64,000 bases of DNA, from the NCBI GenBank assembly GCA_027943335.1, contig BSBK01006394.1, positions 620,001 to 684,000 on the forward strand. Reading direction: 5' to 3'. The stretch comes from Chamaecyparis obtusa. Its lineage: Eukaryota > Streptophyta > Pinopsida > Cupressales > Cupressaceae. Of the stretch, positions 24,201-36,240 are shown piece after piece. Under the pieces are notes generated by a model. It was not told the DNA's origin. It worked only from the letters and a program-made list of their open reading frames with translations, and ran no database searches. The first letter of the stretch is position 1. Each line of letters begins with the position of its first letter. The translations under genes and the position numbers were made by a program.

Positions 24201-24935
24201 CCCTCGCGCGCCTCAAATATGCAATTGGGTTGCTTTATAGTTGACCCAGGTCATGTACTATTTATAAAACCCACAATATTCCCTGTTGCTTTTGGCCTTC
24301 CATCAATGTATATAGCCACACTTTTACTTTGATTATTGTCTTGCTGTTGTATATAATTTTCCGAGAGTGCATACCTACGCATACTTTTTTTATATTGAAC
24401 AATATGCATCCAACTTTTGTAATCGTAACATGGTCCAACATACTCCATCAATTCAGAAACTTTTTTGTAAGACACCTTTATGCCATCCATAGAAAATAGG
24501 CCCAAACCATGTAATGATGATGGTGCTATGCGATATATCCTCTCATTAACACAAAAATCAGTGTTTATTGGAGGAAGTTCCTTGGGTACCCAATGTTTCT
24601 GTAGATGTTGGTACCTCAAGGGCACCTCGATGTCGCCTTTCATCTCATCATCATAAGAACATGACCCCCCTTGAGCAAGGAAAAATTTCATGTGTTTATT
24701 GAATTTCCTTCTAGTCCTTTGACCTCTAGTTAATCTCCCTATTCTAGATAAACTGCATGTCTCACTTTCCTCTTCTATTCCTATATTTCCCTCACTCGAG
24801 GAAGACACTTCTGACAAATACCTATTTGCTGGTACCTGCAAATGGGAGAGATCTTAGAAGACATCAATCTTACTATTGATAAGTGTATTAAATAGACTTT
24901 CTATAAGGTGTATTGACTTATACCTGTCGATCCAT
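21207..24935 (-). CDS. SET-domain / TnpA (Ptta-type) fusion protein of the CACTA element; two in-frame TGA codons
   Basis: Fourteen exons join in phase by GT-AG borders: 24924-24935 (ATG 24935), 24092-24835, 23926-23994, 23583-23810, 23418-23478, 23127-23243, 22827-22958, 22663-22732, 22238-22510, 22053-22146, 21807-21941, 21604-21685, 21454-21531, 21207-21352; 2,241 nt, 747 codons with stop. Exon 2 codes a SET domain: SSLHGLGLFSMDGI, ELMEYVG, YIDGRPKATGNIVGFINST, PNCIFEAREGNRVFICAIKS and GEELLIDYN. The usual RFINHSC core is altered. Exons 7-10 resemble plant Ptta/En-Spm TnpA proteins: GVPLKVSKLPG, IRTWWN, PPCVLEAEWQGLI, KHGTHKLGSGGFSKLQAR. The C-terminus is basic (KKIRKRKKK). TGAs at 24251 and 22713 replace probable CGA (Arg). 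The exon 8 donor GTGGAA is weak. A 5' untranslated exon part (24936-24973) is predicted. Being one transcript is inferred from phase. Confidence 0.75.
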
Positions 24936-25188
24936 GAGACTATGCAGGATGCTCTTGAAAGGGGTTCAATTTCCTGCAAATGTAATTCAATTATCGTGAG
25001 CATAATCACATCATAATCATAATCACATCCATCATAAGCATCACATAAAAATTAAAAACATTAAAACGTACACATTATAACACTTATAGCTTTTAAATAG
25101 ATAATGAATAAACTATGTAACCATTTAAGACAAATATATTTCTATCAAGAAATGAATATTAAATACATTAAGGATTGATGGCATACCT

Positions 25189-25210
25189 TTAAATTTCATC
25201 ATCATCATCC

Positions 25211-25256
<46 letters not shown>

Positions 25257-28200
25257 CATCATCATCGTCATCATCATCGTCGTCGTTGTCGTCGTTGTCG
25301 TCATCATCAACATCATCATCATCAACATCAACATCATCTTCATCATCATCATCAGTAGCAGCATCATCTTCTTCTTCTTCTTCATGAAAATTTGTCTCAG
25401 GAACATCATCCAATAATTGTCGATCGTGATCATCATCTACATCATCTTCTACTTCTTCGGTATCTTCTTCTTCCATCGCATTATACTTTATCGGCCTTCC
25501 TCTCGGTTCATGTCTAACAACAAATGACCAACCCGGTTTATGTGAAACCTCTAAGTAAAATACCTACTCACATTGGCTTGGAAGAACATAGGGCTCATCC
25601 CCAACTGGCTCAAATGACCTTGTATTAACCATTGTAAATCCATTATCATGTTCAATAACAGTTCTATTAGGATCATTTGGATTAAGTCGTAGCCTGTACC
25701 ATTTGACAATGAAGAGTACTAATTTGAAGGAACTAAAGTTGCACTCAAGTATATCATCCAAAATGCCATAGTATTGATTTTTAGACTCTTGAGGATCTAA
25801 GTCATTTCTAGATGAAATATTAGTCACTTGAAAGACTGCAGTTATTCCAGAATCACAAGTTTTCTTCATGTCATCCAACACTTTGACGCGAAATTTTTGA
25901 CCATTACAGAACATACCCTTGTGGTGTTTAACCTGCAATAATATGTGAAACATGTCAAAATTATTATATCGTGAGTTGATAAACATACGGGTGATTAATA
26001 ATTTTGTACGTACCTGGAAATCTCTTAAACCATATGCTAAATCTATTTCCCTTTGCGTAACATTAGAATCTCCATTACGATGAGCTTCTTTAACCAATGA
26101 AGATACACCTTCCCATGTTAATGTGTGACCAGAATGTTGACATCGTTCAATCCATACCGTCATCCAATCAAGATTGTTTGCAATATACAAATGTAGTGCA
26201 TCCCACTCTCGAGCAACTGTACAAAAAAAAAATAGATGACTTACAACCGATTTATTTTGAAGATTAAGAAATAATTTATTACAATAACATCTTATAATTT
26301 ATTACCTGTCACTTTCCTCAATCTACCTTTCCCCATCAAGTACTCCCCTTTGAATTTTTTAAAAGGGTCGAGATCCCAAATGCGATCTACATGGATATTT
26401 GAAGCAAACTTAGGAAGATATTCAGTAATGTACACCATAGTCTGGTATACCATGTATCCCTCTACCATAGAACCCTCAGGATGTGCTCTTTGTCGAACCA
26501 AAGCCTTCAAAAATTTCAAGTGCCTCTCAACCATCCACATTGACCTAGTGTGTGCAGGTCCACACAATTCAATCTCCTCAACTTGGTGTATGAGGTAGTG
26601 TTCTTGTGCATTGAAAAAAGTTGGAGGTAGACACTTTTACATTTCACACAATAAATGAGGAATTCTTCTCTTCCAATAGTTTATATCTTCTTTATGGATT
26701 TCTTTAGATGACAACCACCTACATTAAGAGATTCAAGTCACAAAAAATATATAAATACGAGACTTTACAAAATAATATACAATAGATTACATAGCAAGAA
26801 AAACAAATCGCGAATATAATAAATATATACAACAAATTGAACAGATATTACTGCTTACCTCATGTATTTTCCAAGATCATATATCACTTGTTTGATGTTA
26901 TTGTTGAAGTGCTCTGGGAGAGATAGAGGTAGCACGTACTGCAGTAATTATAAACCAATCATTTCATTATTTTCTAACATTACATAATGAATAGTACACG
27001 TAGTTTATGAATATATTGTAAATACAGAAGAACATAACTTACCTTGATGAAAGTATGCCAATCATGCGTTTTGAGCCCTGGCCCAAATTCACTTTTCTTT
27101 GATATGAGATTGCTTATGTTCCCAGCAAATCCTGTGGGAAATCAAATTTTTCGTATGACTTCTTTTATGGCATCACTTTGCTGCTCCGTTAATAACCAAG
27201 GAAGGGCACTTATATTAATCTGATCTCTATTGCTATTTGAGTGAATGAAATTCTTCAGTGCATGATTGGATTCATGAATGTCATTACAAATTTTGATAAT
27301 TTTTTCTTTGTCACGCCTTCCATCCAGTATTTTCCACAATGTCTCTGTTATATTCTTTCCAACATGCATAAGATCAAACAAATGCACAATTTGTAGGTCC
27401 TCGTAGTAGGGCAACCTACTAAATTGTCTGGGATAGCTTTTTAGTCCCTTTGGAAGGTTGTCAGTAGTGCCTTGACGACCTTCATGATCATCAATTACAT
27501 AATTAGTAAACAAAAATCACAATAGAAATATATAAATTACAAACATAAACCATTAAGTGGAACGACATTACCTCGACGATTAATTCTATTATATTCCAAC
27601 TTCCATAGGCGAGGTGTCATTCTTCGTGGCTTTGATGTAGTCTCTTCTTTCCCATTGAAAAGATGTTTTTCCATACTTCGATACTTATGATTCCTGTGGA
27701 GGAAGTGTCTGTACTCATCAAACACATGCTTTCCTAAACTTTTTGAATGACGAGATTTCATCTTTGGACCACAAACTGGACATGCAAATTTTCCCTTTGT
27801 TTGAAGACCTACAAGATAATGATATAATTGGATTATTAAATATGTTGATTTTTATAATTAGAATTATCATGCGCAACTTGAATTCACTATAACATACCAC
27901 AAAAATGTGTTAGCCCTGGGGCATCATGTATTGTCCATACAAGTATTTCATGGAATTGAAATTGTCTTTGTCCTATTGGTCTAGACACGTCATACATAGT
28001 GACACCGTTCCATAACTCCACCAACTCGTCAATAAGAGGCTCAATATATACATTCATATCTTTAACTTGATATTTACCTACTTGAATGAACAGTAACATT
28101 ACATAATTATTGTGACCATTTTACTGTAAGATTTGTAAGTACATGTAAATTAATAACTATCAAATGATAAAATACCTGGAACAATCATTGCCAACATAAT

Positions 28201-29456
28201 GTGCTCCCTCTTTATTGACATCCACGGAGGAATGTTATTGTTGATAACAAAAATAGGCCACACCGAGCAAACAAATCTCATCTCTCCAAATGGATTGACA
28301 CCATCCACTGCCAATGAAAGCCTGAGATTACGAGGTTCTTCTTTGAAGTGTTGCCACTTTCCCTCTATGTGCATAAATGCTGAACCATCCACAGGGATTC
28401 GAATAATGTCATCTCGACTTCTATTGCGTGCATGGTAATCCATAAATTGTGCCAAGCTAGTACACCTGAATAATTGTCGCATCCGTGGAATAATGGGGAT
28501 GTAACAAAGAACCTTGTGAGGCACCTTTTTTGTTATTCGATCTATTCGATATCTACTCGTATGACATACAGGGCATTGTGTTGCAAATTCATGTTCTTTA
28601 TAATATATAATATGATCATTGGGACAAGCATGTATTGCTTGATACTCCATTCCAATATCTTTCATAATAGCAGATAATTCTCGATATGAGCGAGGTAGAA
28701 TATTTGATGGTGGTAACAAAAACTTGCCTATCAATCTACAGCAAAAAATATAAGTTGTTAATATAAACAATATTAGTGGTACATTATTCACCCTTTGTTA
28801 ACTATAAAGACATATATGACATACCTTAACATACGTGACATTGTTATGTTGGATAAACCATTCATAACCTTCAAGTTCAACAACAACAATACAGCAGAGA
28901 GAAGAGTTGTTTGGGAGTCTTTGTATAGGGGCTCGTATGCCTTCTCAAGTAGAGGTACATCAAGGCTATCATCATCATCATGATCAGATCCGCTTGGACT
29001 AAATGTGTCATGGATCAATGTATTTATACCATCATCTTCAATTGTGTTTTCTAGCGCATGATCGTCATCTTCCATGGGATCATTATCTTCATCTTGGATA
29101 TTCGCACCCCCATGTTCCTCCATATCATGTACTTCCCTGGGGAGATCAACCTATATAAAATTGATTAACATAAATAAACCATGATCTTCAACTCATCATC
29201 AAGTGATTTCATATGTATATAAATTGTTAAAATGATATAATGAACAACTTACCAGTGGATGATAGTCATGCCCCCCTTCAATGTGACCATTCTCCCTACA
29301 ATGTCTCTTAACTGTTTTGATTAGCAATCTTCTACGGTTTAAGCCCTTACAAATTTTGCAGGGACAATAACATTTTCCATCACCTTTTCTTTTCAAGTTA
29401 GACCACAATCTAGTGATTGTCTCCCTATTTTGTTCTTCACTTATATTATCTGACAT
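25189..29456 (-). CDS. tnp2: CACTA tnp2 (TNPD-like) transposase, ten exons, three in-frame stops
   Basis: Exons: 29253-29456, 28825-29150, 28176-28735, 27898-28077, 27572-27808, 27479-27043, 26938-26859, 26718-26306, 26216-26014, 25932-25189; all borders are GT-AG and phases agree (3,384 nt, 1,128 codons). The N-terminus is the transposase-associated domain (CYCPCKICKG...HCRENGH). Exon 3 starts the tnp2 core (HACPNDHIIYYKE, CPVCHTSRY, RIPVDGSAFMHIEG, LAVDGVNPFGEM). Exons 4-5 give WTIHDAPGLTHFCG and CPVCG; exon 6 gives LFDLMHVGKNITETLW. Exon 8 matches DUF4218 and exon 10 DUF4216, then an Asp/Glu tail of ~90 residues coded by a GAT repeat. Stops TGA 27142, TAA 26637 and TAG 25564 sit where CGA, CAA and CAG are likely. 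It would cut the CACTA ends. Confidence 0.92.
25196..25335. repeat. (ATC/GAT)n microsatellite inside the tnp2 coding region
   Basis: Nearly pure trinucleotide repeat with a few GTC and CTC variants. On minus it reads as the poly-Asp tail of tnp2 and keeps frame, so length changes alter only the tail. Confidence 0.95.
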
Positions 29457-29579
29457 GATCGTTCTTCGCAGGAAGCAAAAATTGGGCTATGAAAACTTCG
29501 GTCTACAACTTTCAGTGACTAAGCAAAATTGTCAAAAGTACACAAATCTTCTTAGACCTAGTTAAATCCTTTAATATTT

Positions 29580-30215
29580 TAAAAGTCTAGTTAAAATATA
29601 CATTAGATTAAAAAATATACAATTTTCATGCCTGAGCGCACGGCTACGACTAGTGCAATGGTCTTCTTGCTTATCTCTAGAAGCTCTCTAGCAATCAAAA
29701 CATATAAGCTACAAGGCCTAACAGCAATTTCAAAACATATAAGCTACAAGGCAAGACATATTACATGACATGGCAAAAGGATTAAAATATACATTAGATT
29801 AAAATATATACAATTTTCAAACCTGAGCGCGCGGCTATAACTCGTGCAATGGTCTTCTTGCTTAGCTCTAGAAGCTCTCCAGCAATCAAAACATATAAGC
29901 TATTAGAATTCATTAACTTTCTGTAATTGGAAAACTCTATTTGATATTAGACCGTAAACTACTACTATTCTCTCCATAAGAACTAAGTACAAAATTCTTT
30001 CAAGTTCACATCCATGATTCCCTTTAGATTAAAATATACAGCAAAAATAAGCTAAAAGTCTAGTTAAAATATACATTAGATTAAAAAATATACAATTTTC
30101 AAACCTGAGCGCGCAGCTATAACTCGTGCAATGGTCTTCTTGCTTAGCTTTAGAAGCTCTCCAGCAATCAAAACATATAAGCTACAAGGCCTAATAGCAA
30201 TTTCAAAACAAGGGT
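29580..30215. repeat. Three ~150-bp leader repeats upstream of tnp2
   Basis: Blocks at about 29592-29745, 29785-29905 and 30060-30200 share TACATTAGATTAAAA, CCTGAGCGC-CGGCTA, GTGCAATGGTCTTCTTGCTTA, TAGAAGCTCTC-AGCAATCAA and AACATATAAGCTACAAGGC. They lie immediately upstream (minus sense) of the tnp2 start at 29456 and may be leader or promoter copies. Confidence 0.75.
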
Positions 30216-30269
30216 CATCAAAAGAACCAAAAACAATGTGTGCAAACAATACCTTGTGAAGTGGTATAG

Positions 30270-31835
30270 ACAATTAGAAGATGCTACTATGTGCTAGGGA
30301 ACTTCTTAGAACTGTTGGTATATTCTTACAACTTGTTACACCTGGGATATTCTTCTCTGTAGATGCTACTGTGTGCCGTGGTCCAAACGGGCCCATAAAT
30401 GTGGTTGAATAGCAATACATTCAAGTGGCTTACACAAGGGATAGTCACTGTGAGATATCCTCATGTGTGACTGTCCTTGTCACAAATGAGGACATCTCAC
30501 AATGACTGTCCCTTGTGTAATTGCCACTTGAATGAGGTCAGTCACTGTAAAGAAAACATGATAATGTACACATACAATGAGTGTACATTATCATGTTGTC
30601 TTTACAGTGGCTGCCCTCATGTTGTATATTCTTCTCTGTAGATGCTACTACGTGTTAGGGAACTTCTTAGAACTGTTGGTATATTCTTACAACTTGTTAC
30701 ACCTGGGATATTCTTCTCTGTAGATTCTACTGTGTGTCATGGTCCAAACGGGCCCATAAATGTGGTTGAATAGCAATACATTCAAGTGGCAATTACACAA
30801 GGGACAGTCACTGTGAGATGTCCTCATGTGTGACTGTCCTTGTCACAAATGAGGACATCTCACAGTGATTGTCCCTTGTGTAATTAAGTATTGTGGGGAA
30901 GCATTCTAAATAACCAAAGCCGCTAACAATAAATTCAACACAGATATGTCCTCATTTCTGGGTATTTTAGCTCTCTAACAGCTGAATACCAGATTAAATA
31001 ATAATGACAAAAGAAAAATAAACCCAACGTACTCAGAAATTGTAGCTGTGATTTTGCGGAGGGAATCTCTCTCGGTGCTGTTGAAAACACAAATGACAAC
31101 CCACTTGATTTCGCGGAGGGAATCTCTCTCGGTGCTGTTCAAAACACAAATGACAACCCACTTTGTTCAAAACACAAATGATAACCCGCTTGATTTCACG
31201 GAGGGAATCTCTCTCGGCGCTGTTGAAAACACAAATGACAATGTTCCTTTTTTTTTTTGCACTTATATCCTGACCAACATAAGGTCCATTTGTAATACAA
31301 CATGATAATGTACACTTACAGTGAGTGTACATTATCATGTTGTCCTTAGAGTGACTATCCTCATTTTTTGAAGAAGAAAAGCATTAATGTGGCTGAATAG
31401 CAATACATTCAAGTGGCAATTACACAAGGGACAGTCACTATGAGATGTCCTCATTTGTGACTGTCCTTACAGTGAGTGTACATTATCATGGTGTCTTTAG
31501 AGTGACTGTCCTCATTTGTTGAAGAAGAAAAGCATTAATGTGGTTCAATAGCAATACATTCAAGTGGCAATTACACAAGGGACAATCACTGTGAGATGTC
31601 CTCATGTGTGACTGTCCTTGTCACAAATGAGGACATCTCACAATGACTGTCCCTTGTGTAATTCAAGTGGCAATTACACAAGGGACAGTCACTGTGAGAT
31701 GTCCTCATTTGTGACTGTCCTTACAATGAGTGTACATTATCATGTTGTCTTTAGAGTGACTGTCCTCATTTGTTGAAGAAGAAAAGCATTAATGTGGTTC
31801 AATAGCAATACATTCAAGTGGCAATTACACAAGGG
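30270..31835. repeat. Right repeat zone of the CACTA, inner part
   Basis: Same block families as 15260-19080 in the opposite orientation, including GGGCCCATAAATGTGGTTGAAT (two copies, 30388 and 30748) and the GAAAACACAAATGACAAC unit repeated at 31080-31250. It ends at 31839, where an insertion interpreted as a solo LTR begins. Confidence 0.85.
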
Positions 31836-31839
31836 ACAA

Positions 31840-33597
31840 TGTCATGAGCCGTGACATATTGAACTTAGTATAATAATAAAATGATTAGATGATATATAAT
31901 AATCTATTAACGGTATATAACAATAATATATAATTATTATCAAAAGATAATAATAATATATAGTTAGCATAATAAGTAATATGTTAATTAAATAATATTA
32001 AAATATTAATAAATAATATAATTATGATTATAATTATAATATAAATTAATAATAAATAATTATTAATAAATTATATATATTATATTATAATAATATATTA
32101 AGTAATAATATTAAATCAATTATTGATATAATAATTTTAATATATAAATAATATTAATAAACCTCTCAATATAAAACAATATGTTATCACTATAATAATA
32201 TTTATTATAATATTATTAATATTACTAACATCATTAATTATAATATTTAATAATAACAATAACATTAATAATAATAATAATAATAATAACGTTTAAAGCA
32301 ATATCGAATATCTATAATCGATATACATCTACATTAAACATCTGCATTATCTATCACGATGAGGAATGAAGAAGTGATACAACAATCACTAGTCATTACA
32401 CATCAATACCATGAGAGGATGATTAATGAACCAAATACTATGAAGTCAAGATCAACATGATATGAATAAGGGATAGGTCGCTATGTGTTTCAGAAGATGT
32501 ATTGATAAGCAAGAAGGATAACCATTCATATATTATAAATAATCATTAATTGCACAAGTTTAGACAATGACATGTCCGATAAAGCAATATCAAACATGAA
32601 GACCCGCTAGCAAATATGCACCATCACTTCCTATGTTATCATGACAATAACATAAACTAGATTGAATTCTACTATCTATATCAATAGACACCACATAGGA
32701 GGATATCGACTAAAGGATTGAAAGATTATCGATTGTCTGAGATAAACCACATCTTGTAGAAACACAAAAGCATCAGTGATTATATCACAAGCTATTGATG
32801 AATGAGGCATCAGTCATGGATAATAAGTACAATGTATCCTTAAGTATTAACAGGAATGGAAGTCAATTTGAAGATCAAACTCCATTACCAGCAATCAACC
32901 AATAAATGGACAATTATTAGAAAATGATATCGACTTATATCAGAGTAGAAAGATTGGATATCATCATAACAATATGGGATAAGGCAAGAGTTAATATCGA
33001 TTGACTAAATACTAATGATAGTTAGACCAAACTAATACAAACACAATGGATGTTAACTACTGGTTGCACTACCAATTAGGGAAGATTACCTTCATAAAAA
33101 GATTTGATATTGAGTCAATCTGGGAGTTATCTATGATCAGAAAATAATGAAATAATATTATGTGAACTGTCGGATTATGGAAAGGTGTGATTAACAAAGG
33201 GACATGGAGGAAGAAACAAGACACGTCTCATTCATAGCATCTCTTCATTTGTTAAAGACAATATAAGAATGCATTCTCGTCAGTCACTCAAGGCATCATT
33301 AGAACTTTATTTACTTATCCATATTTGGATATACTCAATAGAGCATCTGCCTTTGGCAGTTTGGTTTCAATTTTATCATTGCAGATCAGAGACAACACCA
33401 TGATTGCACAGATAGAAAGGATAGTCAGAAACAGCATCAATATTTGAAGTTGCAAGCATATAATTTAGAATCTGAAATAGCAACATATCACTCATAGCGA
33501 TATTACACATTTGCATAATTACATCATCATATCAGACACACTAAATACATTGCTGTAAGCAATACTTATTGATTGTATATTGATATTGTTTATATCA
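31840..33597. mobile_element. Probable solo LTR (gypsy-like), 1,758 bp, inserted in the CACTA repeat zone
   Basis: It begins TGTCATGAGCCGTGACATAT and ends TTTATATCA, flanked by GACAA (31835-31839) and GACAT (33598-33602), a 5-bp duplication with one mismatch. Repeat-zone sequence resumes exactly on the other side. No coding sequence is present; 31855-32290 is almost pure A/T. The TGTCATGA start resembles many gypsy LTRs; class assignment is inference. Confidence 0.6.
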
Positions 33598-33617
33598 GAC
33601 ATGTCCTCATGTGTGAC

Positions 33618-35097
33618 CTTTGTGAAGGCAAGTGCCAATTTGTACCCAAGTTACCAATATTGTGGCAAAAGTGGGAATGAAGCATTTAGGGGTCAAATTG
33701 GGCAAAGAAGTGTAGAAGTGGCCTATGTGAGGTCTAAATAGCCTAACTAAGTCATGGTTAGGGTCTTATGGTGTTTGAACAATAATTTTTGAACCAAAAT
33801 CCCAAAGGTTGTAACAAGTTGTCAATGTTGTCATTCACAACATTGACAACATTTGTGCAAGGGAGCATTTTCGAGTAAGATGGTTATGTAACTATATGAA
33901 ACCATTGAATTAGGCATCAGATCAACTATAAGAGGCCTCCATTGATCTGTGCAAAAGGTTGGGGTGAAAAACATTTGGAATTAAGAAGATTTGTAGAGTA
34001 ACACGGTATTAGTGAATTCTTGAGTTTTTTTGTTTCTTTGTTTTCAGTTGATTAATGGATTAGATAGCTCGCAGTGTCTATTGGAAAAGTTAGTACAAGT
34101 TGTTTTTTTATTCTGTGTTGTGTTTTTTTTGAGTTTTGAAGCATTCCAACTAGTTTGTTAATTCTTTTGTTAAGTACCCTATCATTGGTTTGAACCAGGC
34201 AGGTTGAACAAATGGAGTCTTAGCTCATCATTCCATTGTCAATTTTGTACGGGCTCTTGGAATGGGTGAGGAGACTCCATGTACTATATGATTGGAAGGA
34301 GGGGCCTTGGGAAGCTCATTTTCTATGTTTGCAATGATGTCCTAGGTGAGTCAGTTGAGCACAGTTAGGGATGACAAATCATTACAAGAAGATTACAACA
34401 AGTTGAATGCATTGGTTGCTTCAACTAAAATCTCATGGAGAGGTAGACACACATCTAAAGAAGCCCCAAGTCAAATTAGAAGATTGGGTGAGTTTCTTTG
34501 GCTGCTAAGAAAACAAACTCTTAGTCAGACTGTCCAAGTTGTGTCAAAATACTTGTTTTCAGGCATGGCTGTAGCAGTTGGTGTACAAAAAATCTAGGAG
34601 GAGAAGACCTTAGATATCTTGGAGTTCTCAATAAAGGGCATCTGAATCCTAAGCCCTTTAGGTGGCTTAATATAAACAAAAAGGCTTGACAAAGGCCTAA
34701 TTGCTAGCAGCCTATTTTTGGGTGCAATTGGCATGGTTTGATGAACCGGATTGAAGTACTGATGAAAAGTATAGGTGAAGGAGTAATATTGAAACCAATA
34801 GAGGTCCTAGTGGCCAGCCTCTCCATGGAGTAAAGTTCTAGTTGAATGTGTTTCAATTTGTGAAGACAAGACTAGGAGTGTCCTAGTAGCTAGATTGGTA
34901 TTGAGCAGAGTTCGTTGTATTTCTTGTTGGTGTGCACTAGTTGAAGGAGTGGGATCTTGGGTAGAGATACCTAAAGAGTGTAGGGATAGTTAAGTACCCT
35001 ATCAAGTCAAAACATTGGCCTAAAGAGACCCTAGTGAAGGATAGGGAGTGAGCAAGACAAAGTGTTACATCAATTAACAAGATCATTTTTTGGTAAT
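33618..35097 (+). mobile_element. LTR-retrotransposon fragment or non-coding retroelement in the CACTA repeat zone
   Basis: Repeat-zone DNA stops after GTGTGAC (33617) and resumes at about 35098. The insert starts near TGTGAAGGCAAGTGCC and has an LTR-like promoter stretch (ACTATAAGAGGCCTCC at about 33929, followed by a T-rich run). Words such as AAGTACCCTATCA occur twice (34174, 34992). A plus ORF at 34346-34597 (83 codons) has no recognised family. Clear target duplications were not found. Confidence 0.45.
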
Positions 35098-36240
35098 TGT
35101 GTACATTATCATGTTGTCTTTACAGTGACTGTCCTCATTTGTTGAAGAAGAAAAGCATTAATGTGGTTCAATAGCAATACATTCAAGTGGAAATTACACA
35201 AGGGAATATCACTATGAGATGTCCTAAGTGTGACTGTCCTTGTCACAAATGAGGACATCTCACAGTGACTGTCCCTTGTGTAATTGCCACTTGAATGAGG
35301 ACAGTCACTGTAAAGACAACATGATAATGTACACAAGTATTGTGAAGGTAGTCGCAAGTTAGGGCTATTTCATTGCATACCCGAAACAATGAAGACATTA
35401 CAGTCCACAAAACGTTTGTGCTTGAAAGATGAACAAATAAAATTAAACTTCTAAATAACCAAAGCCGCTAACAATAAATTCAACACAGATATGTCCTCAT
35501 TTCTGGGTATTTTAGCTCTCTAACAGCTGAATACCAGATTACATAATAATGACAAAAGAAAAATAAACCCAACGTACTCAGAAATTGTAGTTGTGATTTC
35601 GCGGAGGGAATCTCTCTCGGCGCTGTTGAAAACACAAATGACAACGTTCTTGTTTTTTTTGCCCTTATATCCCGATGTGATTTCACGGAGGGTTACGGTG
35701 CTGTTGAAAACACAAATGACAACGTTCCTTTTTTTTTTGCCCTTATATCCCGACAACATCGCAATTGCAAGTTAGGGCTGTTTCACTGCATACCCGAAAC
35801 AATGAAGACGTTACGGTCCACAAAATGTTTGTGCTTGAAAGATGAACAAATAAAATTAAACTTCTAAATAACCAAAGCCGCTAACAATAAATTCAACATA
35901 GATATGTCCTCATTTCTGGGTATTTTAGCTCTCTAACAGCTGAATACCAGATTACATAATAATGACAAAAGAAAAATAAACCCAACGTACTCAGAAATTG
36001 TAGCTGTGATTTCGCGGAGGGTTACGGCGCTGTTGAAAACACAAATGACAACGTTCTTGTTTTTTTTGCCCTTATATCCCGATGTGATTTCGCGGAGGGT
36101 TACGGCGCTGTTGAAAACACAAATGACAACGTTCTTATTTTTTTTGCCCTTATATCCTGATGTGATTTCGCGGAGGGTTACGGCGCTGTTGAAAACACAC
36201 ATGACAATGTTCCTTTTTAATTTGCGCTTATATCCCGACA
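35098..36240. repeat. Right repeat zone of the CACTA, outer part, with multiplied leader and TATA-like units
   Basis: A ~400-bp block (leader CTAAATAACCAAAGCCGCTAA to CCAACGTACTCAGAAATTGTA) occurs at 35440-35595 and again at 35865-36005. Each is followed by short tandem units with TTTCGCGGAGGG, GCGCTGTTGAAAACACA and TGCCCTTATATCCCGA. Confidence 0.85.
35590..36240 (-). promoter_or_regulatory. Array of TATA-like units upstream of the CACTA genes
   Basis: On minus, TCGGGATATAAGGGC occurs at 35661-35675, 35739-35753 and 36068-36082, with variants at 36146-36160 and 36224-36238. Units are 78 bp in the 36006-36240 array. Each is followed by CGTTGTCATTTGTGTTTTCA. They point inward toward tnp2, and a related unit in the opposite orientation lies near 19020 at the other end. 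Promoter activity is inferred. Confidence 0.5.

Noticed and set aside
25125..25436. Met-rich ORF (poly-MM) overlapping the tnp2 end
   Set aside because: Shadow frame of the GAT microsatellite; the in-phase tnp2 frame reads poly-Asp.
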